Notes under the pieces: generated by a model
The model's input: only the letters and a program-made list of their open reading frames with translations
The model's database searches: none
Told to the model about the DNA's origin: nothing
Translations under genes and position numbers: made by a program
In this document: in pieces, positions 1-9,773 of the stretch
How positions within the stretch are numbered: the first letter of the stretch is position 1
Layout: every line of letters starts with the position of its first letter
Assembly (NCBI RefSeq): GCF_900187605.1
Contig: NZ_FYEA01000005.1
Coordinates: forward strand, 1 to 64,000
Length of the DNA: 64,000 nt
Direction: 5' to 3'
From: Pseudomonas sp. Irchel 3H7
Lineage (GTDB): Bacteria; Pseudomonadota; Gammaproteobacteria; Pseudomonadales; Pseudomonadaceae

Positions 1-108
1 TCTTTTTCAACTTCCTTTCGGCTTCGATGAACTGAAGCAACTCACTGCCGAAACCTACATAACTCATTGAATCTCAAGGAGTTTTCCGTTTCGACTGCGC
101 CGGAAGTG
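1..108 (-). other. Distal 5' leader of an rRNA operon (partial)
   Basis: This stretch lies downstream, on the minus strand, of a strong promoter with an rRNA-type GC discriminator and contains no reading frame. In Pseudomonas a ribosomal RNA operon usually adjoins tyrS, so it is most likely the beginning of the long untranslated leader of a 16S-23S-5S operon transcribed out of the left edge. The boxA antiterminator and the 16S gene itself are not in view. Confidence 0.5.
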
Positions 109-114
109 GGGCGA

Positions 115-142
115 ATTATAGACATCTAAAATTCGCCGTCAA
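115..142 (-). promoter_or_regulatory. Strong sigma-70 promoter, probable rrn promoter
   Basis: On the minus strand a -35 TTGACG (137-142) and a perfect -10 TATAAT (115-120) are separated by 16 bp and followed by the GC-rich discriminator TCGCC, typical of stringently controlled rRNA promoters. The -35 begins 15 bp past the tyrS stop codon, so it cannot serve tyrS and must drive something to the left. Confidence 0.75.
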
Positions 143-157
143 CACTTATTTTCAGAA

Positions 158-1357
158 TCACTCAGATTTCAGAGTGATGCGTGCAAATGCCTTCTTGCCT
201 GCCTGGCAAACGTGGGTCGCGCCCAGTACATATATAAAGGAGCGATCAACCACTTCACCATCAATGCGCACCCCACCAGACGCCAGCAGATCGCGCGCCG
301 CCGCCGAGTTCTTCACCAGGCCTGCCTTATTAAGGACAGCCGCGATCGGCATATCTTCAGTAGAAGCCAGTTCGACCTCCGGCAGATCATCCGGCAACTC
401 ACCATCCTTCATACGGTTACCCGCCGCACGATGAGCGTTGGCCGCTGCCTCTTCACCATGGAAGCGCGCAACGATCTCTTCAGCCAGCTTGATTTTGACG
501 TCGCGCGGATTGGCGCCCGCTTCTACATCGGCACGTAACGCATTGATCTCATCCATCGAGCGGAAGCTGAGCAGCTCGAAGTAACGCCACATCAACGCAT
601 CCGGAATCGAAACCAGCTTGCTGTACATGACGCCCGGCGCTTCCTGAATGCCGACGTAGTTGCCCAATGACTTGGACATCTTCTTCACGCCATCCAGCCC
701 CTCAAGCAGCGGCATGGTCAGAATGCATTGAGCCTCTTGACCATAACCGCGCTGCAGCTCGCGCCCCATCAGCAAGTTGAACTTCTGATCAGTGCCACCC
801 AACTCCACATCCGCGCGCAGGGCCACCGAGTCGTAACCCTGAACCAGCGGATAGAGAAACTCGTGAATCGCGATTGGCTGGTTAGTCGTGTAGCGCTTGT
901 CGAAGTCATCACGCTCAAGCATGCGCGCGACGGTGTACTGTGAAGTCAGACGAATGAAGTCCGCCGGCCCCATCTGATCCATCCAGGTGGAGTTGAATGC
1001 AACTTCAGTTTTCGCCGGATCAAGAATCTTGAACACCTGAGTCTTGTAGGTCTCGGCGTTTTCCAGAACCTGCTCACGAGTCAGCGGAGGACGAGTGGCG
1101 CTCTTGCCGCTCGGATCACCGATCATCCCGGTGAAGTCACCTATAAGGAAGATTACCTGATGCCCCAGCTCCTGGAACTGGCGCAGCTTATTAATAAGCA
1201 CGGTATGACCCAGGTGCAGATCCGGAGCGGTCGGGTCAAAACCAGCCTTGATCCGCAGCGGCTGGCCGCGCTTGAGCTTCTCGATCAGCTCGGACTCGAC
1301 CAACAGTTCTTCCGCACCACGTTTAATCAGCGCTAGCTGCTCTTCAACCGACTTCAT
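158..1357 (-). CDS. tyrS: Tyrosyl-tRNA synthetase
   Basis: Charges tRNA-Tyr with tyrosine in the cytoplasm (class I aminoacyl-tRNA synthetase). The 399-residue product has the HIGH-type motif HLGH at residues 48-51, the KMSKS loop at 226-230 and a C-terminal S4 RNA-binding domain. The ATG at 1357 is preferred over an in-frame start 57 bp upstream because known Pseudomonas TyrS proteins begin MKSVEEQ. It is transcribed away from the neighbouring M23 peptidase gene and runs toward the rrn promoter, matching the usual tyrS-rRNA adjacency of the genus. Nothing in the protein is unusual. Confidence 0.97.
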   Translation of the reverse strand: MKSVEEQLALIKRGAEELLVESELIEKLKRGQPLRIKAGFDPTAPDLHLGHTVLINKLRQFQELGHQVIFLIGDFTGMIGDPSGKSATRPPLTREQVLENAETYKTQVFKILDPAKTEVAFNSTWMDQMGPADFIRLTSQYTVARMLERDDFDKRYTTNQPIAIHEFLYPLVQGYDSVALRADVELGGTDQKFNLLMGRELQRGYGQEAQCILTMPLLEGLDGVKKMSKSLGNYVGIQEAPGVMYSKLVSIPDALMWRYFELLSFRSMDEINALRADVEAGANPRDVKIKLAEEIVARFHGEEAAANAHRAAGNRMKDGELPDDLPEVELASTEDMPIAAVLNKAGLVKNSAAARDLLASGGVRIDGEVVDRSFIYVLGATHVCQAGKKAFARITLKSE

Positions 1358-1469
1358 AACAGACCCGCAAGGCTCAGATTCAAAGGGAACCAACCATACA
1401 AGATCGCGCACCAATTACAAGTTTTGCCCGGCGCACGGACACCAATCCACAGACGTGCTGTCTGTAGAC

Positions 1470-1498
1470 TTGCTTCAGAGATGATTTGGTTATATTTT
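1470..1498 (+). promoter_or_regulatory. Candidate promoter of the M23 peptidase-anmK unit
   Basis: A TTGCTT hexamer (1470-1475) is followed after 17 bp by TATTTT (1493-1498) in an unusually A+T-rich stretch 70 bp ahead of the peptidase start. The overlapping TATATT (1491-1496) is an alternative -10. It is the only good plus-strand candidate in this divergent interval. Confidence 0.4.
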
Positions 1499-1569
1499 AT
1501 ACAGTTATTTCATCTTCATCATGTCATTCATCTTTTCCAATTCATCATTTTTCAAAGTCAAAATTACCT

Positions 1570-2988
1570 ATGACCACAGAACCGTCTAAAGCGCCTCCGC
1601 TTTACCCGAAGACCCACCTGCTCGCCGCAAGTGGAATCGCCGCCCTTCTCAGCCTGGCTCTCCTGGTATTTCCTTCCAGTGATGTAGAAGCCAAAAAGAC
1701 GACCCTGAGCCTTGAACTGGAAAGTCCTGCTGAACAACTGACACAAGATCAAGACGCAGCTGATGCGACTCAAGCCACAAATGAGCCAGTAACTTCGCCG
1801 TTTGCTCAAATCGAAAACAGTAACGAAAACACCCCGCAAACCGCCGAAGCAGCACCTGCGCCAGCCGCCGAAAAGCCAAAGTCACCTGGCCACCGTGAAG
1901 TCATCGTTGCCAAGGGCGATACGCTGTCGACCCTGTTCGAAAAGGTCGGCCTGCCTGCCGCCTCCGTTCACGAAGTCCTGGCCAGCGACAAGCAAGCCAA
2001 ACAATTCAGCCAGCTTAAACACGGCCAAAAACTCGAATTCGAATTGAACCCTGAAGGACAGCTGACCAGCTTGCACAGCAAGGTCAGCGACGTCGAAACC
2101 ATTACCCTGACCAAGAATGACAAGGGTTATGCCTTCAACCGGGTTACCGCAAAACCAACCGTTCGTACCGCTTACGTGCACGGCGTCATCAATAGCTCAC
2201 TCTCGCAATCAGCGGCCCGTGCCGGCCTCTCGCACAGCCTGACCATGGATATGGCCAGTGTCTTCGGCTACGACGTCGACTTCGCTCAGGACATCCGTCA
2301 GGGTGACGAATTCGACGTGATCTACGAGCAGAAAGTGGTCAACGGCAAAGCCGTCGGCACTGGCCCCATCCTGTCCGCACGCTTCACCAACCGCGGCAAG
2401 ACTTACACCGCCGTGCGTTACACCAACAAGCAAGGCAACAGCAGCTACTACACCGCTGATGGCAACAGCATGCGCAAGGCGTTCATCCGTACGCCGGTGG
2501 ACTTCGCCCGCATCAGCTCGAAGTTCTCCATGGGCCGCAAGCACCCGATCCTCAACAAGATCCGCGCCCACAAAGGTGTCGACTACGCAGCGCCACGCGG
2601 CACGCCGATCAAGGCTGCCGGCGACGGTAAAGTACTGCTGGCCGGCCGCCGTGGCGGTTACGGCAACACCGTGATCATTCAGCACGGCAACACTTACCGT
2701 ACCCTCTACGGCCACATGCAAGGCTTCGCCAAAGGCGTGAAAACCGGCGGTACCGTCAAGCAAGGCCAAGTGATCGGTTACATCGGCACTACCGGCCTGT
2801 CCACCGGCCCGCACTTGCATTACGAATTCCAGGTCAATGGCGTTCACGTCGATCCACTGGGCCAGAAACTGCCAATGGCCGATCCGATCGCCAAAGCCGA
2901 ACGCGCTCGCTTCCTCGCACAGAGCCAACCGCTCATGGCACGCATGGATCAAGAGAAGGCCACCATGCTGGCTTCGAGCAAGCGTTAA
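1570..2988 (+). CDS. M23 family peptidoglycan DD-metalloendopeptidase (MepM-like)
   Basis: Probable cell-envelope endopeptidase that cuts peptide cross-links of murein. The 472-residue protein has a short basic N-terminus, a membrane anchor or signal segment at about residues 18-34, a proline/alanine-rich linker, an OapA/LysM-like region (about 105-200) and a C-terminal lysostaphin-type M23 domain with zinc ligands in HKGVD and in GPHLHYEF. The start at 1570 (MTTEPSK) was chosen because the membrane segment follows directly; an upstream start would add a long low-complexity serine-rich piece. It ends 3 bp before anmK, so the two are almost certainly co-transcribed: an enzyme acting on murein followed by one that recycles its sugars. 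Confidence 0.9.
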   Translation: MTTEPSKAPPLYPKTHLLAASGIAALLSLALLVFPSSDVEAKKTTLSLELESPAEQLTQDQDAADATQATNEPVTSPFAQIENSNENTPQTAEAAPAPAAEKPKSPGHREVIVAKGDTLSTLFEKVGLPAASVHEVLASDKQAKQFSQLKHGQKLEFELNPEGQLTSLHSKVSDVETITLTKNDKGYAFNRVTAKPTVRTAYVHGVINSSLSQSAARAGLSHSLTMDMASVFGYDVDFAQDIRQGDEFDVIYEQKVVNGKAVGTGPILSARFTNRGKTYTAVRYTNKQGNSSYYTADGNSMRKAFIRTPVDFARISSKFSMGRKHPILNKIRAHKGVDYAAPRGTPIKAAGDGKVLLAGRRGGYGNTVIIQHGNTYRTLYGHMQGFAKGVKTGGTVKQGQVIGYIGTTGLSTGPHLHYEFQVNGVHVDPLGQKLPMADPIAKAERARFLAQSQPLMARMDQEKATMLASSKR

Positions 2989-4083
<1,095 letters not shown>

Positions 4084-4099
4084 TCAACTCGCACACAGC

Positions 4100-4136
4100 A
4101 AAACGCCGCAGAACCGTAAGGCTCTGCGGCGTTTTG
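4100..4136 (+). terminator. Rho-independent terminator after anmK
   Basis: An imperfect GC-rich hairpin (arms CGCCGCAGA and TCTGCGGCG) flanked by AAAA on the left and GTTTTGTTGT on the right sits 17 bp past the anmK stop. The flanks suggest it could also stop the convergent erpA transcript. Confidence 0.75.
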
Positions 4137-4156
4137 TTGTCTGTAACGAAGAGCGA

Positions 4157-4507
4157 TCAGATCGAGAACGAAGACCCGCAACCACAGGTTGTGGTGGCAT
4201 TCGGGTTCTTGATCACGAAGCGCGAACCTTCCAGACCTTCCTGGTAATCCACTTCAGCACCGGCCAGGTACTGGAAGCTCATCGGATCAACCACCAGACT
4301 CACGCCTTCGCGCTCAACGATCGTGTCGTCATCGGCCACGTCTTCATCGAAGGTGAAACCATATTGAAACCCTGAACAACCGCCGCCCGTAACGAATACG
4401 CGCAGCTTCAAGCGATCATTCCCCTCTTCATCGACCAGGCTCTTCACCTTGTGCGCAGCACCTTGAGTGAATTGCAAAGCCGTGGGGGTGAAGGATTCGA
4501 CGCTCAT
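4157..4507 (-). CDS. erpA: Iron-sulfur cluster insertion protein ErpA
   Basis: A-type carrier that delivers Fe-S clusters to apoenzymes, in other bacteria notably those of the isoprenoid pathway. The 116-residue protein is of normal length and has the three cluster-binding cysteines Cys44 (GGGCSGF), Cys108 and Cys110 (CGCG). It is convergent with anmK and has its own promoter 48 bp upstream overlapping an inverted repeat. Confidence 0.95.
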   Translation of the reverse strand: MSVESFTPTALQFTQGAAHKVKSLVDEEGNDRLKLRVFVTGGGCSGFQYGFTFDEDVADDDTIVEREGVSLVVDPMSFQYLAGAEVDYQEGLEGSRFVIKNPNATTTCGCGSSFSI

Positions 4508-4535
4508 GCTGACTATCTCCCGGCGTTACGCCGCC

Positions 4536-4559
4536 ATAATGCGTGATGACGCGCATTAT
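4536..4559 (-). promoter_or_regulatory. Inverted repeat overlapping the erpA promoter
   Basis: ATAATGCG (4536-4543) and CGCATTAT (4552-4559) are perfect inverted copies separated by 8 bp. The right arm covers the predicted -10 and the left arm the predicted transcription start, an arrangement typical of a repressor operator. It does not match the IscR type 1 or type 2 consensus by eye. Which protein, if any, binds it is unknown. Confidence 0.4.
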
Positions 4560-4584
4560 CCGCTTGTCCTAGAAAATCGGTCAA
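4555..4584 (-). promoter_or_regulatory. Predicted erpA promoter
   Basis: Minus-strand TTGACC (4579-4584) and GATAAT (4555-4560) are separated by 18 bp, close to the sigma-70 consensus, with the erpA start 48 bp further on. Confidence 0.6.
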
Positions 4585-4629
4585 CTATTGTTACGGTATA
4601 TCAATAAAGCCGACGAGCTGTTCACAATG

Positions 4630-4656
4630 CAAAAAGGCCCGCTTGACGGGCCTTTT
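4630..4656 (-). terminator. Rho-independent terminator after argC
   Basis: A hairpin with arms AAGGCCCG and CGGGCCTT lies 20 bp past the argC stop; on the minus strand it runs into five T residues. Confidence 0.8.
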
Positions 4657-4675
4657 CGCTGTGCGGCTTAAAGTG

Positions 4676-5710
4676 TTACGGCAGCATACCGGCGTGGGAC
4701 AGGCCGAAACGCTCGTCCAGCCCGAACAGAATGTTCATGTTCTGCACCGCCTGACCCGACGCGCCTTTGACCAGGTTGTCGATCACCGACAGTACGACCA
4801 CAAGATCGCCATCCTGCGGACGGTGAACGGCGATACGGCAAACGTTGGCACCACGCACACTACGGGTTTCCGGATGGCTGCCGGCAGGCATTACATCGAC
4901 GAACGGTTCGTTGGCATAACGCTTTTCGAACAGCGCCTGCAGATCCACCGAGCGATCAACCACGGTCGCGTAGAGCGTCGAGTGAATGCCACGGATCATC
5001 GGGGTCAGGTGCGGAACGAAGGTCAGGCCAACGTCCTTACTCGCTGCGCGACGCAGACCTTGGCGAATTTCCGGCAAGTGACGGTGACCCTTTACCGCAT
5101 AGGCCTTCATGCTTTCCGACGTCTCGGAGTACAACGAGCCTACAGCCGCACCACGACCGGCACCACTGACACCGGATTTGCAGTCGGCGATCAGACGCGA
5201 AGTATCGGCCAGTCCAGCTTCAAGCAGCGGTAGGAAACCCAGCTGCGTCGCGGTTGGATAGCAACCTGGCACAGCGATCAGGCGAGCTTTCTTGATCTGC
5301 TCGCGATTGACTTCCGGCAGGCCATAAACCGCCTCGTCCAGCAATTCAGGCGCGCCGTGCGGCTGGCCGTACCATTTGGCCCACTCTTCAGCGTCTTGCA
5401 GACGGAAGTCTGCCGACAGGTCGATGACCTTGGTGCCCGCCGCCAGCAATTCACCGGCCAATGCGTGAGCCACACCGTGCGGCGTGGCGAAGAACACCAC
5501 GTCGCAAGCGCCGAGGGTCTTGATGTCCGGCACGCTGAAGGCCAGGCCGTCGTAGTGACCGCGCAGGTTCGGGTACATGTCAGCCACGGCCAGCCCGGCC
5601 TCGGATCGGGAAGTGATCACAACCACTTCTGCTTGCGGATGCTGCGCCAACAGACGCAGCAGTTCGACACCGGTGTACCCCGTGCCGCCGACAATACCGA
5701 CCTTGACCAT
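4676..5710 (-). CDS. argC: N-acetyl-gamma-glutamyl-phosphate reductase
   Basis: Third step of arginine biosynthesis: NADPH-dependent reduction of N-acetylglutamyl phosphate to the semialdehyde. The 344-residue protein starts with the nucleotide-binding motif [10 protein letters not shown] (residues 5-14) and has the catalytic cysteine at 150 in VPGCYPT. It is a stand-alone gene with its own promoter and terminator, divergent from hemJ, the usual Pseudomonas arrangement with arg genes scattered over the chromosome. Confidence 0.97.
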   Translation of the reverse strand: MVKVGIVGGTGYTGVELLRLLAQHPQAEVVVITSRSEAGLAVADMYPNLRGHYDGLAFSVPDIKTLGACDVVFFATPHGVAHALAGELLAAGTKVIDLSADFRLQDAEEWAKWYGQPHGAPELLDEAVYGLPEVNREQIKKARLIAVPGCYPTATQLGFLPLLEAGLADTSRLIADCKSGVSGAGRGAAVGSLYSETSESMKAYAVKGHRHLPEIRQGLRRAASKDVGLTFVPHLTPMIRGIHSTLYATVVDRSVDLQALFEKRYANEPFVDVMPAGSHPETRSVRGANVCRIAVHRPQDGDLVVVLSVIDNLVKGASGQAVQNMNILFGLDERFGLSHAGMLP

Positions 5711-5745
5711 AACCTGCCCTCAAAGAACCCACTGGAAAGCCGTCG

Positions 5746-5774
5746 ATAATAGGGGCCGCGCACGCCTGCGACAA
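5746..5774 (-). promoter_or_regulatory. Predicted argC promoter
   Basis: Minus-strand TTGTCG (5769-5774) and TATTAT (5746-5751) are separated by exactly 17 bp, 35 bp ahead of the argC start. Confidence 0.55.
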
Positions 5775-5782
5775 CCGTCAAG

Positions 5783-5812
5783 GTGACGTGCGGACGCTCA
5801 AGCCTCTACTAT
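5783..5812 (+). promoter_or_regulatory. Candidate hemJ promoter
   Basis: GTGACG (5783-5788) and TACTAT (5807-5812) are separated by 18 bp, 31 bp ahead of the hemJ start. The -35 match is moderate. Confidence 0.3.
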
Positions 5813-5843
5813 CCGGCTTACCGTGAATTAGGAATAACTAAAA

Positions 5844-6272
5844 ATGCTCTATCTGTGGGTAAAAGCGTTTCACATTGTCAGCGTCGTTTGCTGGTTTGCC
5901 GGGCTGTTCTACTTGCCGCGTCTGTTCGTGTATCACGCGCAAAGCGAAGACACGATCAGCAAAGAGCGCTTCAGTGTCATGGAGCGCAAGCTGTATCGCG
6001 GCATCATGGGCCCGGCGATGATCGCCACGCTGATCTTCGGCGGCTGGCTGATCTATCTGAACCCGAGCCTCTTCAGCATGGGCGGCTGGATTCACGCCAA
6101 GCTGACCCTTGTCGTCTTGCTGATCGGCTACCACCACATGTGCGGCGCGCAGGTAAAACGTTTTGCCCGTGGCGAGAACACCCGCAGCCATGTCTTTTAT
6201 CGCTGGTTCAATGAAGTACCGGTTCTGATATTGCTGGCTATCGTAATTCTGGTCGTGGTCAAGCCGTTCTAA
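5844..6272 (+). CDS. hemJ: Protoporphyrinogen oxidase HemJ (CopD-like family)
   Basis: Inner-membrane enzyme oxidising protoporphyrinogen IX to protoporphyrin IX in haem synthesis. The 142-residue protein is predominantly hydrophobic with about four transmembrane segments (roughly 5-25, 53-73, 82-97 and 122-140), a conserved early histidine in KAFH (residue 10) and HAKLTLV near the third segment, all typical of HemJ. It is divergent from argC and heads a run of plus-strand genes; the next gene starts 33 bp downstream. The alternative label, an uncharacterised CopD-family membrane protein, describes the same family. Confidence 0.85.
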   Translation: MLYLWVKAFHIVSVVCWFAGLFYLPRLFVYHAQSEDTISKERFSVMERKLYRGIMGPAMIATLIFGGWLIYLNPSLFSMGGWIHAKLTLVVLLIGYHHMCGAQVKRFARGENTRSHVFYRWFNEVPVLILLAIVILVVVKPF

Positions 6273-6305
6273 CTTCAACAACTACAGATCTTTGGGGTAT
6301 CCATA

Positions 6306-7274
6306 ATGTCGCTGCCCGCTTTGCTCGAACAACGTCTGCGTCTGCCCGTGGTGGCCGCGCCGATGTTTCTGATTTCCAACCCGGAACTGGTACTCGCCTG
6401 CTGCCGTAATGGCGTCGTTGGCAGCTTCCCGGCGCTGAACCAGCGTGAAAGTAGCGGGTTCAAGGCCTGGCTGGAACAGATCGAAGCGGGACTGGCGACA
6501 CTGGAGAGTCCGGCCCCCTATGCAGTGAACCTTATCGTGCACAACAGCAACCCGCGCTTGCAGGCGGACCTGAATATCTGCGTCGAACATAAAGTGCCGA
6601 TCGTCATCACCAGCCTCGGCGCGGTAAAGGAATTGGTCGATGCGGTACACAGCTACGGCGGTCTGGTCTTCCATGACGTCACCACTCGCCGGCATGCAGA
6701 GAAAGCGGCCGAGGCCGGTGTCGACGGCTTGATCGCCGTTGCTGCGGGCGCCGGGGGCCATGCCGGGACCTGGAGCCCATTCGCGCTGATCGCGGAGATC
6801 CGCCAGTTCTTCGATAAAACCCTGTTGCTTGCAGGATGTCTTAACCACGGTCATGAGATTCTCGCCGCGCAACTGCTCGGCGCGGATTTGGCCTACTTCG
6901 GTACGCGATTTATCGGCACCACCGAAAGTCATGCGCCTGACGCCTACAAGGAGATGCTGCTGACAGCCAAGGCTGCAGACATCATCCATACTCCAGCGGT
7001 GTCGGGGGTACCGGCGAGTTTTATGCGCCAGAGTCTGGAGGCGGCCGGCTTCGATATGGCGGCTCTGCAAGGCAAAGGCGAAGTGAATTTTGGTGACAAG
7101 CTCAAGCCGATCAGTGATGAAGCCAAAGCCTGGAAAACCGTGTGGTCTGCCGGTCAAGGCGTAGGGCAGATCGATGATCTGCCGAGCGTGGATGATTTGA
7201 TCGCACGACTGGATGCCGAGTATCGCCAGGCACAGGAACGCGCGGCACAATTGCCGAAACGCTGGCCACGCTAA
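6306..7274 (+). CDS. Nitronate monooxygenase / 2-nitropropane dioxygenase family FMN enzyme
   Basis: Predicted cytoplasmic FMN-dependent TIM-barrel enzyme. The 322-residue protein has the family features APMFLISNPELV near the N-terminus, a central HDVTTRRHA strand and the glycine-rich FMN phosphate loop AAGAGGHAGTWSPFAL. Relatives oxidise alkyl nitronates, but several members of this fold are enoyl-ACP reductases or quinone oxidoreductases, so the natural substrate cannot be read from sequence. It follows hemJ closely and may share its transcript. Confidence 0.8.
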   Translation: MSLPALLEQRLRLPVVAAPMFLISNPELVLACCRNGVVGSFPALNQRESSGFKAWLEQIEAGLATLESPAPYAVNLIVHNSNPRLQADLNICVEHKVPIVITSLGAVKELVDAVHSYGGLVFHDVTTRRHAEKAAEAGVDGLIAVAAGAGGHAGTWSPFALIAEIRQFFDKTLLLAGCLNHGHEILAAQLLGADLAYFGTRFIGTTESHAPDAYKEMLLTAKAADIIHTPAVSGVPASFMRQSLEAAGFDMAALQGKGEVNFGDKLKPISDEAKAWKTVWSAGQGVGQIDDLPSVDDLIARLDAEYRQAQERAAQLPKRWPR

Positions 7275-7352
7275 GAAAAACCAGGCCGGCCCCAATGGAC
7301 TGGCCTTACACTGCTGACCTTTCAATTCATTCGCGACAAGGATGCCTCGGCC

Positions 7353-8303
7353 ATGAGCGAACCCCGTTACAAGATCGTGTTCGACGGTGCTCTACAGCCC
7401 GGTGTCGATATCACCACTGCCAAACTCAATCTGGCGGATCTGTTCAAAAGCGATGTGACCGCGATTGAGCGCCTTTTTAACGGCAGCGTCGTCGCACTCA
7501 AGCGCGAACTCTCCCACAGTGATGCTCAAACGTACCTGCAGGCACTGAACAAAACCGGGATTGCTGCGCGAATCGAAACGGAAACAGCCATTGAGCTGAA
7601 TCTGGCCGATGTCCATGAGCAGGCTCAGGTTGTTGCCGAACCTGACTCGCCTTACGCGGCACCTCGCGCCAACGTCGGTGAAAATCTGCCGGAGTTCGCC
7701 ACGCTCAAGCCGTTCAGCGTCGAAGGGCGGATCGGACGCCTGCGTTTTCTGGCCTGGACAATGGTGCTGAGTCTGGTGACATTGCCCATTGTCGGCGTGT
7801 TCGCCCTGTTGGCTCTGGGGCTGGTCAGCGGTGATTCCACTACCGGCCTGATCATCGGCGGGATCTTCGCGTTTTTCCTGTTTATCGCTTTCCTGATTGT
7901 CAGCATTCTGTTCAGCGTTCAGCGTCTGCACGATATCGGCTGGTCGGGCTGGCTCTGGCTATTGAACCTTGTACCCTTTGTGGGCAGCTTCTTCCCGCTG
8001 GTGATCATGGTCGTACCGGGCAACACCGGCGCCAATCGCTATGGCCCTCCCCCTCCGGCAAACAGTACCGCAGTAAAAGTGCTGTGCTCCCTGTGGATCG
8101 TGTTCTTCGCGCTGATTTTTGCAGGTGGAATGCTGGGCGGGATCTCGGCGATCCAGCAGGAATACGAAAGCAATCTGGAAAGCAGCTACGAAAGTGGCTC
8201 GGTGACCACCGATGAAGTCGAAGTAGAAGTCGAATCACCCGTGGATTCCGCCGACGAAGCAGCCGAAGCGGCGCAGGCCCCTGTAGACTCTGCGAAAGAA
8301 TGA
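7353..8303 (+). CDS. DUF805 membrane protein with an N-terminal FDGxLxPG domain
   Basis: A 316-residue inner-membrane protein of unknown function. Residues 1-85 form a soluble domain (KIVFDGALQPGV, NLADLF, LKRELS) found ahead of various membrane domains in gammaproteobacteria. Residues about 120-230 match DUF805, with EGRIGRLRFL, membrane helices and the conserved VQRLHDIGWSGW. Another hydrophobic segment follows, and the tail beyond residue 270 is very acidic (repeated Glu/Asp/Ser/Val). It lies between the FMN enzyme and the SDR gene on the same strand. The role is unknown; a small-molecule or envelope-stress role would be a guess. Confidence 0.75.
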   Translation: MSEPRYKIVFDGALQPGVDITTAKLNLADLFKSDVTAIERLFNGSVVALKRELSHSDAQTYLQALNKTGIAARIETETAIELNLADVHEQAQVVAEPDSPYAAPRANVGENLPEFATLKPFSVEGRIGRLRFLAWTMVLSLVTLPIVGVFALLALGLVSGDSTTGLIIGGIFAFFLFIAFLIVSILFSVQRLHDIGWSGWLWLLNLVPFVGSFFPLVIMVVPGNTGANRYGPPPPANSTAVKVLCSLWIVFFALIFAGGMLGGISAIQQEYESNLESSYESGSVTTDEVEVEVESPVDSADEAAEAAQAPVDSAKE

Positions 8304-8364
8304 ACAGCGCTCCCCGCCGTGACACCCGCGTCGCTGGCGCGGAGCTGTTGCGATGGAGAATTGC

Positions 8365-9153
8365 ATGACCCGTTACGCACTGATCACCGGCGCTTCCAGC
8401 GGCATTGGCTTGGCCATGGCCGAAGCGCTGGCCCGGCGCGGCCGCAGCCTGATTCTGGTGGCCCGACAGCGTGATCAGCTGGAAAGCATTGCGTTCGAAT
8501 TGACCCAGCGTTTTGGCGTCGAGGTGCTGTTCCGCGCCTGCGATCTGGGCGAGCCGCTGCGCTTGTCCGGTTTCTTGCTGGAGCTGGAAGAAGGCGACCG
8601 GCAGATCGACTTGCTGGTGAACTGTGCAGGCATTGGCACCTGCGGCCCGTTTCTCGCGCAGGACTGGATGACCGAGCAGGACCTGATCGAAGTGAACATC
8701 CTCGCCCTCACCCGCCTGTGCCACGCGATCGGCAACAGCATGGCGCTGCAGGGTGGCGGGCAGATTCTCAACGTTGCTTCGGTGGCCGCGTTCAATCCCG
8801 GCCCGTGGATGAGCACTTATTACGCCAGCAAAGCCTATGTTCTGCACTTCTCCGAAGCCTTGCGAGTAGAACTCAAGCAAAGTGCTGTGAAGGTTTCGGT
8901 GCTTTGCCCCGGCCCGACGCGCACGGCATTTTTCCGCACGGCGCAACTCAACAGCGACAAAATCAAAGACAGCAAATTGCTGATGAGCCCGGAGGAAGTT
9001 GCGCTGTACACCGTGCGCGCCCTCGACAAGAACCGGGCGATCATCATCCCGGGGCGCCGCAACCGCTGGTTCGCCTTTTTGCCGCGACTCGGTTCGCGCT
9101 GGCTCAATCGCACCATTGTCGGCATGGTCAACAAGGCTTACTGCCCGCGCTGA
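8365..9153 (+). CDS. Short-chain dehydrogenase/reductase (SDR family)
   Basis: Predicted NAD(P)-dependent oxidoreductase of 262 residues. It has the dinucleotide motif TGASSGIG near the N-terminus, NCAG in the central strand, and the catalytic Ser (NVASVAAF) and YASK residues. The start at 8365 is preferred to an in-frame ATG 12 bp upstream because GGAGAA at 8355 is correctly spaced for it and the next residues are the usual Rossmann strand. Its C-terminus (residues about 230-262) is basic and hydrophobic, suggesting membrane association as in the DltE/YqjQ-like subgroup. Substrate unknown. Confidence 0.85.
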   Translation: MTRYALITGASSGIGLAMAEALARRGRSLILVARQRDQLESIAFELTQRFGVEVLFRACDLGEPLRLSGFLLELEEGDRQIDLLVNCAGIGTCGPFLAQDWMTEQDLIEVNILALTRLCHAIGNSMALQGGGQILNVASVAAFNPGPWMSTYYASKAYVLHFSEALRVELKQSAVKVSVLCPGPTRTAFFRTAQLNSDKIKDSKLLMSPEEVALYTVRALDKNRAIIIPGRRNRWFAFLPRLGSRWLNRTIVGMVNKAYCPR

Positions 9154-9234
9154 AATGCCCTACAGGTAAAACACTGGGCGGGATAAGCCGCCCTGCGTAC
9201 ACTCAGACCAGCCCAAACAACGGAGAAAACAGCA

Positions 9235-9573
9235 GTGGATACTCTGTTCACCAAGATCATCAACCGGGAGATCCCGGCCAAGATCATTTACGAAGACGAC
9301 CAGGTTCTGGCGTTTCACGACATCGCCCCTCAGGCACCGGTGCATTTCCTGGTGATCCCGAAGAAACCGGTGCGCACCCTCAATGACCTGACCGAAGACG
9401 ACAAGGCACTGGCCGGGCATATTCTGTTCACTGCACAGCGTCTGGCGCTGGAGCTGGGTTGCGAAGAAGGTTTCCGCGTGGTGATGAACTGCAACGAGAA
9501 GGGTGGCCAGACGGTCTACCACATTCATATGCACGTCCTCGGTCAGCGTCAGATGAACTGGCCACCGGGCTAA
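9235..9573 (+). CDS. HIT family nucleotide-binding protein (HinT-like)
   Basis: A small purine-nucleoside phosphoramidase of the histidine-triad superfamily, 112 residues. The triad HIHMH is near the C-terminus (YHIHMHVLG), and the N-terminal DTLFTKIINREIPAKIIYED is typical of HinT. The start codon is GTG at 9235, supported by GGAG 11 bp upstream and family length. It is followed by a REP pair before coq7. Confidence 0.92.
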   Translation: MDTLFTKIINREIPAKIIYEDDQVLAFHDIAPQAPVHFLVIPKKPVRTLNDLTEDDKALAGHILFTAQRLALELGCEEGFRVVMNCNEKGGQTVYHIHMHVLGQRQMNWPPG

Positions 9574-9589
9574 TATCCAGCAAACCTGT

Positions 9590-9673
9590 GTAGGAGCTGC
9601 CGAAGGCTGCGATCTTTTGATCTTCGAGTATCAAAAACAAGATCAAAAGATCGCAGCCTTCGGCGGCTCCTAC
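9590..9673. repeat. REP-type inverted pair (GGAGCTGCCGAAGGCTGCGATC family)
   Basis: Two inverted copies of an element beginning GTAGGAGCTGCCGAAGGC and ending in the mirrored GGCGGCTCCTAC flank a short spacer, forming an almost perfect long hairpin. The same family recurs at 49145-49225. It lies just past the HIT gene. Confidence 0.85.
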
Positions 9674-9773
9674 ATAAAGCAAAAAGCACATCCAGTGTGA
9701 CTGATGACCCAGCGCAAACCTTCCCCGGCCGATTCGGTTAAACTGGCCGTCGAGATTCTTCCCGGAGGTCAGC

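Noticed and set aside
9590..9673. Possible CRISPR or phage attachment site
   Set aside because: The repeats here and elsewhere are single inverted pairs, not direct repeats with regular spacers, and no cas or integrase genes are present in the window.
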